In this document: positions 35,874 through 44,668 of the stretch, piece by piece
Numbering within the stretch: the first letter of the stretch is position 1
Layout: every line of letters begins with the position of its first letter
Source: Exilispira sp964581895
GTDB taxonomy: Bacteria > Spirochaetota > JAAYUW01
Assembly: GCA_964581895.1 (NCBI GenBank)
Contig: CAZOPR010000008.1
Coordinates: 1-64,000, forward strand
Direction: 5' to 3'
Length of the DNA stretch: 64,000 nt
Made by a program: the position numbers and the translations under genes
The notes under the pieces: model-generated
Database searches by the model: none
What the model was told of the DNA's origin: nothing
Seen by the model: the letters and a program-made list of their open reading frames with translations, nothing else

Positions 35874-35906
35874 ACTTTATTTGCGTTAAGCTTGTAAAGT
35901 TTTTTA
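35874..35906 (+). terminator. Terminator-like hairpin before fusA
   Basis: ACTTTA (35874-35879) pairs with TAAAGT (35895-35900), with a possible inner GC/GC pair, followed at once by a run of T. It is weak. Together with the upstream folded RNA it could form an attenuator controlling entry into fusA. Confidence 0.35.
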
Positions 35907-35950
35907 TATTTTTTATTTAATACTTTTATTGAAAATTGCAGGAAAAGGAT

Positions 35951-38017
35951 ATGACTGAGAAGATTTCTTTAGAAAAATATAGAAATATTGGAATAATGGC
36001 TCATATAGATGCAGGTAAAACTACAACCACTGAAAGAATTCTGTTTTATACTGGTAAAACATATAAAATAGGTGAAGTTCATGATGGTGCAGCTGAAATG
36101 GATTGGATGATCCAAGAAAAAGAAAGAGGGATAACAATAACTTCAGCAGCAACAACTACTTTCTGGCTTGGACATAGAATAAATATAATTGATACTCCGG
36201 GACATGTTGATTTTACAGCAGAAGTTGAAAGATCTCTTCGAGTTTTGGATGGAGCTTTAGCGGTTTTTTGTGCAGTCGGTGGAGTTGAACCACAAAGCGA
36301 AACTGTATGGAGACAGGCTAATAAATATAAAGTTCCGAGAATCATATATGTCAATAAAATGGATAGAGTCGGTGCAGATTTTTTTGAAGTAGAGAAACAG
36401 GTAATTGAAAAATTAGGAGCAAAACCCGTCATTATTCAACTTCCAATTGGTAGTGAATCAAATTTCAAAGGTGTTATTGATTTGGTAAAAATGAAAGCAA
36501 TTATATGGGAATCATATGAAAGCAATTCCCCTTTTAATGAGCAAGAAATTCCTGACGAATATAAAGATATTGCAGAAGAATATAGAGAAAAATTACTTGA
36601 CACAGTATCAGAGCAGAATGATCTGGTTTTAGAAAAATATCTTTCTGGCAGTCAAATTTCTGAAGAAGAACTAAGAAAGTGTATAAGAAAAGGGACAATA
36701 TCAATGGATTTTTATCCTATGATATGTGGATCTTCTTTTAAGAATGTTGGTATTCAGACTATGCTTGATTCTATTGTATACTATTTACCTTCCCCTTTAG
36801 ATATTGCAGATGTTGAAGGTGTTCAACCAAAAACAAGAGATATTATAAAAAGAAAAGCTATCGAAACCGAACCTTTTTCGGGGCTTGCTTTTAAGATCAT
36901 GAGTGATCCTTATATAGGAAAGCTTACATTTTTAAGAATATATTCTGGAAAAATTACCCAGGGAGATGAAGTATATAACTCTTCCAAAGAAAAAAATGAG
37001 AGAATCGGAAGAATTGTTTTAATGCATGCCAATAAAAAAGAAGAGATAAAAGAAGCAGCTGCTGGAGATATTGTCGGACTTATAGGAATGAAAAATACTC
37101 AAACAGGTGATACTTTGTGTTCTCATCATGCACCGATAATACTTGAATCAATGGATTTCCCGGATCCAGTAATATCTGTAGCTATTGAACCGAAGACAAA
37201 GGCTGAGTATGATAAATTATCTATAGCTCTCGGAAAATTAGCTGAAGAAGATCCAACATTTAAAATAAATGTCAATGAAGAAACAGGGCAAACAATAATT
37301 CGAGGGATGGGAGAATTACATCTTGAAATAATTGTTGACAGAATAAAAAGAGAGTATAAAGTTGAGGCGAACATTGGAGCACCACAGGTTGCATACCGTG
37401 AAACCATTCAGAAAAAAGTCAAATCTGAAGGTAAATACATAAGGCAATCAGGTGGGAAAGGCCAATATGGTCATGTAATAATTGAAGTTGAACCTCTTGA
37501 AAGAGGTAAAGGCTTTGAATTTGTAGATAAGATAGTTGCAGGAAGAATTCCAAAGGAATTTATACCTTCTGTTAAAAAAGGTATTGAATCAGCAATTGAA
37601 AATGGAGTTCTTGGTAGCTATCCCGTTACAGACATACGTGTTAACTTGCTTGATGGTTCTTATCATGAAGTTGATTCTTCGGATTTAGCCTTTCAGATTG
37701 CAGCATCGATGGCTTTCAAAAATGCTTGCAAAGAGGCAGATCCAGTTCTTCTTGAACCAATAATGGCATTGGAAGTTATCATTCCAGAAGAATACCTTGG
37801 CGAAGTTATGGGAGACCTGAATAGCCGCAGGGGTAAAATTCATGGAATGATCGATTCGGTTAGTGGAAAAATCATAAAAGCCGAAGTGCCATTAAGTTCA
37901 ATGTTCGGTTACGCGACAGTCTTGCGCTCAAAGACACAGGGAAGAGGAACTTATACTATGATGTTAAGTCATTATAATGAAGTTCCACAATCCATTTTAA
38001 AAGAAATATTAAAATAA
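35951..38017 (+). CDS. fusA: Elongation factor G
   Basis: A 688-residue translocase GTPase. Start ATG 35951 (MTEKISLEKYRNIGIMAH) is preferred over an upstream TTG, since the GGAAAAGG site lies just before it. G motifs AHIDAGKTT, RGITITSAAT, DTPGHVDF and NKMDR are intact, and domains II-V are complete (QGTGRGTYTMMLSHYNEVPQ-like end reads GRGTYTMMLSHYNEVPQ). It moves tRNA and mRNA after peptide bond formation. A strong terminator follows. Confidence 0.97.
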   Translation: MTEKISLEKYRNIGIMAHIDAGKTTTTERILFYTGKTYKIGEVHDGAAEMDWMIQEKERGITITSAATTTFWLGHRINIIDTPGHVDFTAEVERSLRVLDGALAVFCAVGGVEPQSETVWRQANKYKVPRIIYVNKMDRVGADFFEVEKQVIEKLGAKPVIIQLPIGSESNFKGVIDLVKMKAIIWESYESNSPFNEQEIPDEYKDIAEEYREKLLDTVSEQNDLVLEKYLSGSQISEEELRKCIRKGTISMDFYPMICGSSFKNVGIQTMLDSIVYYLPSPLDIADVEGVQPKTRDIIKRKAIETEPFSGLAFKIMSDPYIGKLTFLRIYSGKITQGDEVYNSSKEKNERIGRIVLMHANKKEEIKEAAAGDIVGLIGMKNTQTGDTLCSHHAPIILESMDFPDPVISVAIEPKTKAEYDKLSIALGKLAEEDPTFKINVNEETGQTIIRGMGELHLEIIVDRIKREYKVEANIGAPQVAYRETIQKKVKSEGKYIRQSGGKGQYGHVIIEVEPLERGKGFEFVDKIVAGRIPKEFIPSVKKGIESAIENGVLGSYPVTDIRVNLLDGSYHEVDSSDLAFQIAASMAFKNACKEADPVLLEPIMALEVIIPEEYLGEVMGDLNSRRGKIHGMIDSVSGKIIKAEVPLSSMFGYATVLRSKTQGRGTYTMMLSHYNEVPQSILKEILK

Positions 38018-38066
38018 TTTTTTCTTATTTGTATAACAATAAGAATTTTTTGATTTTATGGATAAC

Positions 38067-38088
38067 AAGACAATTGTATTGTCTTTTT
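38067..38088 (+). terminator. Intrinsic terminator after fusA
   Basis: AGACAAT (38068-38074), loop TGT, ATTGTCT (38078-38084) form a perfect 7-bp stem (8 with the flanking A-T), followed by TTTT. It ends transcription of fusA before tuf. Confidence 0.75.
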
Positions 38089-38106
38089 AAATAAAAATGT
38101 TATTGA
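38079..38106 (+). promoter_or_regulatory. Possible tuf promoter overlapping the fusA terminator
   Basis: TTGTCT (38079-38084), a 16-bp spacer and TATTGA (38101-38106) fit the spacing of the other promoters here. The -35 box would lie in the right arm of the terminator. The matches are weak. Confidence 0.35.
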
Positions 38107-38108
38107 TT

Positions 38109-38147
38109 TTTATCAACCAGAAAAAAATAGTATTATGGGTTGATAAA
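38109..38147 (+). promoter_or_regulatory. Perfect hairpin in the tuf leader
   Basis: TTTATCAACC (38109-38118) and GGTTGATAAA (38138-38147) form a perfect 10-bp inverted repeat with a 19-nt A-rich loop. It stands at the predicted 5' end of the tuf transcript, 20 nt before the GAGGAGG ribosome site. It may be an operator or a 5' stabilising structure. Confidence 0.5.
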
Positions 38148-38182
38148 CATCTATTTTTTTATTATTTGAGGAGGAAATAAAA

Positions 38183-39400
38183 ATGGCAAAGGAAAAGTTT
38201 AATCGAACCAAACCACACATGAATGTTGGTACTATAGGACATGTTGACCATGGTAAAACAACACTTACTTCTGCTATAACAAAATATTGTGCTGCATTAG
38301 GAAGAGCTGTCGCTAAAAAATATGATGAAATCGATAATGCTCCAGAAGAAAAAGCAAGAGGTATTACAATCAATACTCAGCATGTTGAGTATGAAAGTGA
38401 AAAAAGACACTATGCTCACATTGACTGCCCAGGGCATGCTGACTATATTAAAAACATGATCACAGGTGCTGCCCAGATGGATGGAGCAATACTTTTAGTT
38501 TCAGCAAATGAAGGACCTGAAGCTCAGACAAGAGAACATATCCTTCTTGCTAGACAGGTAAATGTTCCTTCAATAATTGTTTTCTTAAACAAGGTAGATA
38601 TGGTTCCAGATCCAGAGCTTGTTGATCTTGCTGAAGAAGAAACTAGAGAACTTCTTACAAAGTATAATTTCCCTGGTAAGGAAATTCCTGTAATCAGAGG
38701 TTCTGCTTTAAAAGCTATGGAATATGAAGGAAATGATGTAAATTCTGAACCTTGGAAACCTATTGCTGCACTTTTAAAGGCAATGGATGAATATTTCCCA
38801 GATCCTGTTAGAGATCTTGATAAACCTTTCTTAATGCCTATCGAAGATATATTCTCAATCAAAGGTAGAGGTACTGTTGTAACAGGTAGAGTCGATAGAG
38901 GTAGAATAAGAGTTAATGATAAAGTTGAAATCGTAGGTTTTGGTGAAACAAAAGAAACAGTTATTACTGGTGTAGAAATGTTTAGGAAAGAACTTGATGA
39001 AGGTTTAGCTGGAGATAATATCGGTCTTCTTTTAAGAGGTGTTGAAAAAGAAGAAGTTGAAAGAGGTATGGTTATAGCTGCTCCAAAAAGCATAACTCCT
39101 CACAAAAAATTTGTTGCTCAGGTTTACATTCTTTCTAAGGAAGAGGGTGGTAGACATACTCAATTTGCTGTTGGCTATAGACCTCAATTCTATTTTAGAA
39201 CAACTGATGTTACTGGAACAATTGCAAAAATACAGAATGTTCAGACAAACGAAGAAGAGCAAACAGCTCAACCAGGACAAAACGTTCTTATGACTGTTGA
39301 ACTTATATATACTGTTGCTATGGAAAAAGGCTTAAGATTTGCTATCAGAGAAGGTGGAAGAACCGTTGGTGCTGGAGTTGTTGCAGAAATTATTGAATAA
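38183..39400 (+). CDS. tuf: Elongation factor Tu
   Basis: A 405-residue GTPase that brings aminoacyl-tRNA to the ribosome. G motifs GHVDHGKTTLT, RGITINTQHVEY, DCPGHADYIKNMI and NKVDM are intact. Domains 2 and 3 are complete, ending in REGGRTVGAGVVAEIIE. GAGGAGG precedes the ATG. It has its own leader and leads into the S10 cluster through a hairpin after its stop. Confidence 0.98.
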   Translation: MAKEKFNRTKPHMNVGTIGHVDHGKTTLTSAITKYCAALGRAVAKKYDEIDNAPEEKARGITINTQHVEYESEKRHYAHIDCPGHADYIKNMITGAAQMDGAILLVSANEGPEAQTREHILLARQVNVPSIIVFLNKVDMVPDPELVDLAEEETRELLTKYNFPGKEIPVIRGSALKAMEYEGNDVNSEPWKPIAALLKAMDEYFPDPVRDLDKPFLMPIEDIFSIKGRGTVVTGRVDRGRIRVNDKVEIVGFGETKETVITGVEMFRKELDEGLAGDNIGLLLRGVEKEEVERGMVIAAPKSITPHKKFVAQVYILSKEEGGRHTQFAVGYRPQFYFRTTDVTGTIAKIQNVQTNEEEQTAQPGQNVLMTVELIYTVAMEKGLRFAIREGGRTVGAGVVAEIIE

Positions 39401-39405
39401 ATAAT

Positions 39406-39428
39406 TGTGGGGAGTTTATCTCCCCACA
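39406..39428 (+). promoter_or_regulatory. Strong hairpin between tuf and rpsJ
   Basis: TGTGGGGAG (39406-39414) pairs perfectly with CTCCCCACA (39420-39428) around TTTAT. This is the most G/C-rich stem in the neighbourhood, but no T-tract follows, so it is not a classic terminator. It may slow polymerase, be an mRNA cleavage or stability element, or allow control of the S10 cluster. Confidence 0.55.
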
Positions 39429-39453
39429 TCTAATGTTATCCTGGAGGATATTT

Positions 39454-39765
39454 GTGAAAAGCACTAAAATTCGAATTAAATTGCAAGCTTATGATCATCT
39501 AATTCTTGATAAATCTGCAGAAGAAATAGTTAAAACATTAAAAAAAGCTAAAGCATTCGTTAAAGGTCCAATACCTCTTCCGACTAAAATTAAAAGATAT
39601 ACTGTTCTTCGCTCCCCTTTTATAAATATTGAAAGTAGAGAACAATTCGAGATTAGAATTCATAAAAGAATGATAGATATAATTGAACCTTCAGATGATG
39701 CGAAAAATGCTTTGATGAGTTTGGAATTACCTCAAGGCGTTTATGCAGAGGTCAAACAATTATAA
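39454..39765 (+). CDS. rpsJ: 30S ribosomal protein S10
   Basis: About 103 residues. Start GTG 39454 (VKSTKIRIKLQAYDH) with GGAGG six nt upstream is preferred over ATG 39433. HKRMIDIIEP and GPIPLPTKIKRYTVLRSP are S10 hallmarks. It also serves as the NusE antitermination factor. First gene of the S10/spc/alpha series. Confidence 0.96.
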   Translation: MKSTKIRIKLQAYDHLILDKSAEEIVKTLKKAKAFVKGPIPLPTKIKRYTVLRSPFINIESREQFEIRIHKRMIDIIEPSDDAKNALMSLELPQGVYAEVKQL

Positions 39766-39806
39766 GTTTATAAAAAACAAAATTATAATTCAAAAGAGGT
39801 TAAATT

Positions 39807-40481
39807 ATGATGGGCTTAATAGGTAGAAAAATAGGCATGACAGAAATATTTGATGAATCTGGTAAGCAAATCCCTGTTACAGTAATTAGGGTTGGCCCAT
39901 GTACTGTTCTTGAAGTTAAAAATAAAGATACACATGGATATAATGCTATTAAATTAGGATTTGAAGAATTAAAGGAAAAGAAACTTAATTCCCCTAAAAG
40001 AGGATATTTTGATTCATTAAACATAAAATTGAAAGAACAAAATAAAGATATAAACATAGCTCCTAAAGCTATAGTTAGAGAATTTCGTATTAATGATAAT
40101 GAACTTTCTATAGAAGTAGGGCAAGACTTAGATGTTTCTATTTTTGAAAATATTAAATATGTTGATATTGTTGGTAAATCTAAAGGTAGAGGATTTACCG
40201 GTATGGTTAAAAGATTTAACGCTAAAAGAGGTAAGATGACTCATGGTTCTAAATTTCATAGAGGTCTTGGTGGAACGGCCATGAGAGAACAACCAGGTAG
40301 AGTTTATCCTTTTAAGAAAATGCCAGGTCATTATGGGAATGAGCAGGTAACAGTTCAAAATTTAGAAGTTGTCAAGTTAATAAAAGATGAAAATATTATT
40401 TTAGTAAAAGGTGCTGTTCCTGGCGGTAAAAACAATCTGGTTCTTGTTAAAAAATCAATTAAAAAAATAGAAAATAAATAA
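39807..40481 (+). CDS. rplC: 50S ribosomal protein L3
   Basis: A 224-residue L3 protein: IGRKIGMTEIFDESGK at the N-terminus and KGRGFTGMVKRFNAKRG with the long loop reaching toward the peptidyl transferase centre. The start is ATG 39807 or the adjacent ATG 39810, behind GAGGT. Confidence 0.96.
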   Translation: MMGLIGRKIGMTEIFDESGKQIPVTVIRVGPCTVLEVKNKDTHGYNAIKLGFEELKEKKLNSPKRGYFDSLNIKLKEQNKDINIAPKAIVREFRINDNELSIEVGQDLDVSIFENIKYVDIVGKSKGRGFTGMVKRFNAKRGKMTHGSKFHRGLGGTAMREQPGRVYPFKKMPGHYGNEQVTVQNLEVVKLIKDENIILVKGAVPGGKNNLVLVKKSIKKIENK

Positions 40482-40486
40482 GATTA

Positions 40487-40501
40487 TTCCTTAAGAAGGA
40501 A
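40487..40501 (+). promoter_or_regulatory. Hairpin covering the rplD ribosome site
   Basis: TTCCTT (40487-40492) pairs perfectly with AAGGAA (40496-40501) around AAG. The right arm is the Shine-Dalgarno site of rplD. L4 is a known autoregulator in other bacteria, so translational control is possible but unproven. Confidence 0.35.
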
Positions 40502-40512
40502 GGGAAAAAACT

Positions 40513-41214
40513 ATGCAAGTTACAATTTATTCGCTTGAAAATAAACCAAAAGAAGAGATTCAAGTATCAGATTTAATGTTTAATTCCAAGGTAAATAACT
40601 ATCTTATTTGGCTTGCTGTTACTGTAGAAGAAGCAAATAAAAGAGCAGGCACAGCTGATACTAAGACAAAAGCAGAAGTTACTGGATCTGGTGCTAAACC
40701 ATGGAGACAGAAAGGAACAGGTAGAGCAAGAGTTGGTACAAAAAGAAACCCTGTCTGGCGAAAAGGCGGTGTTGCTTTTGGTCCACATCCAAGATCTTTT
40801 AGAAAAAAGATAAATAAAAAAATGAAGAAATTGGCTTATATTTCTCTTTTCTCTTTAAAGATGAAAAAAAAACAGATTAAGATAATTGAAGATATTTTAA
40901 TTGAAAATTCAAAAACAAAATCATTGTTAAATGTATTAAAACCATTTAATATTAAAAATAACACTGTTCTAATTTATGGTGACAAGAAATTTATGAATGA
41001 TGTCAATGAAAATCAAGTATTAACAATTTCTGAGAATGATAGAAATATAAAATCTGCTTCTAGAAATTTAGAAAATATTACTACTCTTCATTGGAATAAT
41101 TTGACAGCAAAAGATATTTTTTATGCAAAAGAAATTCTTGTAACAGCAAGTGCTTTACATTATCTTGAGGAGAAATATCTTCCAATGGTTACAACAAAAG
41201 TTAGTTCGGTATAG
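40513..41214 (+). CDS. rplD: 50S ribosomal protein L4
   Basis: A 233-residue L4 protein, a little longer than the usual 205. KPWRQKGTGRARVG marks the loop that lines the exit tunnel, and VAFGPHPRSF follows. In enterics L4 represses its own operon. Confidence 0.96.
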   Translation: MQVTIYSLENKPKEEIQVSDLMFNSKVNNYLIWLAVTVEEANKRAGTADTKTKAEVTGSGAKPWRQKGTGRARVGTKRNPVWRKGGVAFGPHPRSFRKKINKKMKKLAYISLFSLKMKKKQIKIIEDILIENSKTKSLLNVLKPFNIKNNTVLIYGDKKFMNDVNENQVLTISENDRNIKSASRNLENITTLHWNNLTAKDIFYAKEILVTASALHYLEEKYLPMVTTKVSSV

Positions 41215-41256
41215 AAAAATTGCAAAATAAAAGATAGTAATTAGAAGGATAAAAAT

Positions 41257-41550
41257 ATGAAACTTGAATATCATAATATTATTTACAAGCCAGCTTTTAA
41301 TGAAAAATCTACAAATTTACAAGGGCAAAACAAATATACCTTCTATATTCATCAAGATGCAAATAAAAAAATGGTGGCTGAAGCTGTAAGTAATCTTTTT
41401 AATGTTAAAGTTATTAATGTCAACATAGTAAATTTACCTAGAAAAGCAAAACAAAGAGACAGATTTCATCCTGGATTTACAAATTTCAGGAAAAAAGCGA
41501 TTGTTACAATTGCAAAAGGACAACAGATTAAAGAACTGATTGTAGAATAG
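41257..41550 (+). CDS. rplW: 50S ribosomal protein L23
   Basis: A 97-residue L23 protein at the exit tunnel, docking site for trigger factor and SRP. NKYTFYIHQDANKKMVAEAV and FNVKVINVNIVN are typical. An AAGGAT site precedes the ATG. Confidence 0.96.
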   Translation: MKLEYHNIIYKPAFNEKSTNLQGQNKYTFYIHQDANKKMVAEAVSNLFNVKVINVNIVNLPRKAKQRDRFHPGFTNFRKKAIVTIAKGQQIKELIVE

Positions 41551-41560
41551 TGAGGTTATC

Positions 41561-42382
41561 ATGGGATTAAAGAGTTATAGACCTGTTACACCAGGACAAA
41601 GATTTAAAACATCATTAGATTTTTCTGAGATTACTAAAGATAAGCCCTATAAAAAATTGACTGTATATATTCCGGAAAAATCTGGAAGAAATAATTTGGG
41701 TAGAGTTACAATGCGAAGAAGAGGTGCCGGTCATAAAAGATGCTACCGAATTATTTCTTTTAATAGAAATATGTTTGATCAAATAGCAAAAGTTGAGTCA
41801 ATTGAATATGATCCAAATAGAACAGCAAGAATTGCATTAATTTGCTATCAAAATGGAATTAGAAGATATATTTTAGCACCTGATGGAATTAAAGTAGGTG
41901 ATAAAGTAACAGAAGGAGAAAATGCTCCTATAAAACCGGGAAACGCTCTTCCTTTGAATAAAATTCCTGTTGGTACTTTAATACATAATGTTGAAATGAA
42001 TCCTGGTAGAGGTGGACAACTAGCTAGGGCAGCTGGAGCTTTTTGCCAGCTTTCAGGTTTTGAAAAAGATTATGCGATTTTAACAATGCCATCTGGTGAA
42101 ATAAGATATGTTTTATCAAGATGTTATGCGACTATTGGAGTGGTTTCTAATATAGATCAAAAGAATGTAGTTATAGGTAAAGCAGGTAGAAATAGATGGC
42201 TTGGTAAAAGGCCAAAAGTTAGAGGTGTTGCTATGAACCCTGTTGACCATCCTATGGGTGGTGGAGAAGGAAGAGGGAAAGGGAATCATCCTCAATCTCC
42301 TTGGGGAACACCTGCTAAAGGTTATAAAACAAGAAAGAAAAAGAATCGTTCTGATGTTTTTATAATTAAAAGACGCAAGTAA
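41561..42382 (+). CDS. rplB: 50S ribosomal protein L2
   Basis: A 273-residue L2 protein near the peptidyl transferase centre. GRVTMRRRGAGHKR, MNPVDHPMGGGEGRGKGNHP (holding the conserved His) and the basic end are intact. It lies 10 nt after rplW with a GAGG site. Confidence 0.98.
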   Translation: MGLKSYRPVTPGQRFKTSLDFSEITKDKPYKKLTVYIPEKSGRNNLGRVTMRRRGAGHKRCYRIISFNRNMFDQIAKVESIEYDPNRTARIALICYQNGIRRYILAPDGIKVGDKVTEGENAPIKPGNALPLNKIPVGTLIHNVEMNPGRGGQLARAAGAFCQLSGFEKDYAILTMPSGEIRYVLSRCYATIGVVSNIDQKNVVIGKAGRNRWLGKRPKVRGVAMNPVDHPMGGGEGRGKGNHPQSPWGTPAKGYKTRKKKNRSDVFIIKRRK

Positions 42383-42402
42383 ATGATTTTAGGAGATAAA
42401 AT

Positions 42403-42687
42403 ATGTCACGCTCAATAAAAAAAGGACCATATGTTGAAAATAGTCTTTTCAAAAAAATAACAGAACTTTCTAAAAGTTCTACCGCTCAAAGAACCGTAAA
42501 GACATGGTCGAGAGAGTCAACTATTATACCAGAGATGATTGGTTTTACAATTAATGTATATAATGGCAAGAAGTTTGTTCCTGTTTTTATTACAGAACAT
42601 ATGATCGGACATAAATTAGGTGAATTTGCACCTACCAGATTGTTTAAAGGTCATAGAAGTTCTGAAAAAGTTGCTCAGGCTAAGTAG
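42403..42687 (+). CDS. rpsS: 30S ribosomal protein S19
   Basis: A 94-residue S19 protein of the small-subunit head. SRSIKKGPYVE, TWSRESTIIPEMIG and ITEHMIGHKLGEFAPTR are all conserved. An AGGAG site lies 10 nt before the ATG. Confidence 0.98.
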   Translation: MSRSIKKGPYVENSLFKKITELSKSSTAQRTVKTWSRESTIIPEMIGFTINVYNGKKFVPVFITEHMIGHKLGEFAPTRLFKGHRSSEKVAQAK

Positions 42688-42708
42688 TAAATTTAAAGGA
42701 ATAGTTAT

Positions 42709-43089
42709 ATGAAATCAAGAGCAATAGAAAAATTTATAAGAGTTTCACAAACAAAAGTTTTAAGGTATTCTAGAGAAGTACCCCCTGGAATGCTTGTAAA
42801 TGATGCTATAAACAAATTAACTTTTGTTAACACTAAAGGTGCTAAAGTATTAAAAAAAGCTTTGGAATCAGCTAAAGCAAATATGATAAGCATGGCTACA
42901 ACTCATAATATAGATGTTGATGATTCAAATTTCACAGTTGAAAAAATTTCTGTATTAAAGGCTCCAACTTATAGAAGGCTTCGAAGAAGAGGTAGAGGTC
43001 ATGCTGATGTTATTTCAAAAAGAAATTCACATATTTTTGTTGAAATATCTGATGAAAGAGTGAAAAAGGATCAAGCAAGGGGGAACTAA
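42709..43089 (+). CDS. rplV: 50S ribosomal protein L22
   Basis: A 126-residue L22 protein. The exit-tunnel hairpin is near VLKAPTYRRLRRRGRGHAD. The C-terminal tail extends about 12 residues beyond the usual end. Its stop directly precedes the rpsC ATG (TAAATG). Confidence 0.96.
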   Translation: MKSRAIEKFIRVSQTKVLRYSREVPPGMLVNDAINKLTFVNTKGAKVLKKALESAKANMISMATTHNIDVDDSNFTVEKISVLKAPTYRRLRRRGRGHADVISKRNSHIFVEISDERVKKDQARGN

Positions 43090-43770
43090 ATGGGTCAAAA
43101 GGTAAATCCTGTAGGTTTACGACTTGGTATATCAACAGATTGGCAGTCAAAATGGGTTGCAAAGTTTAATCATGAAGATTATGCTAAAAAGCTTGTTGAG
43201 GATCAAGAAATTAGATCTTTTATAAATAAAAAATTAAAAGATGCTGCTATTTCAAAAATTGAAATTATTAGAGAAATAGATATTTTGAAAATAATTATTC
43301 ATACAGCAAGGCCAGGAGTAGTCGCAGGTCAGAAAGGTAAAACAATAGAAGATTTAAGACAGAACTTAGTTAAAAAAGTTATTAAAACTGTAAAACCTGA
43401 TAATGTTAGAATTTCAATTCAAGAAGTTAGAGAAAGATACACATCGGCAGTTCTTGTTGGAGAAAGCATCAAAACCGCTATTGAAAGCAGAGCAAATTAC
43501 AAAAAGGCTATTAAAAAAGCTATGGAAAATGCTATGAAAAGCGGTGCTCTTGGTGTTAGAGTAAAAGTTTCTGGAAGGCTAGGTGGTGCTGAAATCGCGC
43601 GAACCGAACAATTTGCTGACGGTCAGATACCTTTATCTACATTAAAAGCAAAGATTGATTATGCAGTTTCAGAAGCTCTTGTAACTCTTGGTATTATTGG
43701 GATAAAAGTATGGATATATCTTGGAGATGTAGATAACAAGAAAGGAGATACTCATGCTACAACCCGCTAG
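43090..43770 (+). CDS. rpsC: 30S ribosomal protein S3
   Basis: A 226-residue S3 protein. The N-terminal GQKVNPVGLRLGI, the KH domain GxxG loop (GVVAGQKGKTIEDL) and the C-terminal VSGRLGGAEIARTE are intact. It helps form the mRNA entry tunnel. Its end overlaps rplP by 17 nt, so the two are coupled. Confidence 0.97.
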   Translation: MGQKVNPVGLRLGISTDWQSKWVAKFNHEDYAKKLVEDQEIRSFINKKLKDAAISKIEIIREIDILKIIIHTARPGVVAGQKGKTIEDLRQNLVKKVIKTVKPDNVRISIQEVRERYTSAVLVGESIKTAIESRANYKKAIKKAMENAMKSGALGVRVKVSGRLGGAEIARTEQFADGQIPLSTLKAKIDYAVSEALVTLGIIGIKVWIYLGDVDNKKGDTHATTR

Positions 43771-44179
43771 AACAAAATATAGAAAACAACAAAGAGGTAG
43801 AAACAAAGGCGAAGCTACAAGAAATAATAAGATCGCCTTTGGTGATTATGCTCTTGTGGCTTTAGAAAATGGTTATCTTACACCAAATCAGATTGAGTCT
43901 GCAAGAATAACAATTACAAGAAATGCAAAAGGTGCTGTAAAGTTATGGATTAAGATTTTCCCTGATATTCCTTATACCAAAAAGCCTCTTGAAACAAGAA
44001 TGGGTAAAGGTAAAGGTGCTGTTGATCATTATGTTGCTAGAATCAAAAAAGGTGCAATACTTTATGAATTAGGTGGTCAGATAAGCGAATCTGATGCTTT
44101 GGAAGCATTAAAACAGGCATCATTTAAATTACCCATCAAATGTAGAATTATTAAAAGAAACATTTTGACAGGGGTTTAA
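43754..44179 (+). CDS. rplP: 50S ribosomal protein L16
   Basis: A 141-residue L16 protein. The N-terminal PARTKYRKQQRGRNKG and the KPLETRMGKGKGAVDHYVA loop are typical. AAAGGAG lies inside rpsC, 8 nt before the ATG. It contacts A- and P-site tRNA. Confidence 0.97.
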   Translation: MLQPARTKYRKQQRGRNKGEATRNNKIAFGDYALVALENGYLTPNQIESARITITRNAKGAVKLWIKIFPDIPYTKKPLETRMGKGKGAVDHYVARIKKGAILYELGGQISESDALEALKQASFKLPIKCRIIKRNILTGV

Positions 44180-44181
44180 AA

Positions 44182-44382
44182 ATGAAAAAAGCAATGGCTG
44201 ATATTATCAATGCAAAAAATGAAGAGATTATCAATATACTAAATGAACTATCTAGAAAACTAGTTGACCTAAGAATAAAAGCAGAATATGGAGAAGTTAA
44301 AGATACTTCCCAGATTAAAAAAATAAAAAAACAAATAGCTAGATATAAAATGATACTTCATCAAAGAGGCATATCACTATAA
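44182..44382 (+). CDS. rpmC: 50S ribosomal protein L29
   Basis: A 66-residue helical-hairpin protein near the exit tunnel. The ELSRKLVDLRIKAEYGEV and IKKIKKQIARYKMILHQR helices match L29. It begins 2 nt after the rplP stop. Confidence 0.94.
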   Translation: MKKAMADIINAKNEEIINILNELSRKLVDLRIKAEYGEVKDTSQIKKIKKQIARYKMILHQRGISL

Positions 44383-44393
44383 GGAGTATGGTA

Positions 44394-44654
44394 ATGGAAA
44401 AAAAGCAGTCTCATAGAAAATATTTTCAAGGCTTAGTTGTTTCAGATAAAATGGATAAGACTATTGTAGTTAAAGTCGAAACCTTGAAAATGCATCCTAT
44501 TTATAAAAAATATGTTAAAAAATGGAAAAAATATAAAGTTCATGATGAAAAGAATATTGCAAAAGTTGGTGATGTTGTTCTTATTGGTGAAACAAGACCA
44601 CTTTCAGCAACAAAATATTTTGAACTTATAGAAATAGTTAAAAAACAAGGATAA
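44394..44654 (+). CDS. rpsQ: 30S ribosomal protein S17
   Basis: An 86-residue S17 protein of the OB fold. QGLVVSDKMDKTIVVKVE and GDVVLIGETRPLSATKYF are hallmarks. Start ATG 44394 is chosen because AAGGAG (44381-44386) is correctly spaced for it; ATG 44388 is too close. Confidence 0.95.
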   Translation: MEKKQSHRKYFQGLVVSDKMDKTIVVKVETLKMHPIYKKYVKKWKKYKVHDEKNIAKVGDVVLIGETRPLSATKYFELIEIVKKQG

Positions 44655-44668
44655 GAAAGAGGTGTACC

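Noticed and set aside
38524..39093. Antisense open frame of 189 codons within tuf
   Set aside because: It mirrors the codon bias of tuf, has no family likeness and no ribosome site.
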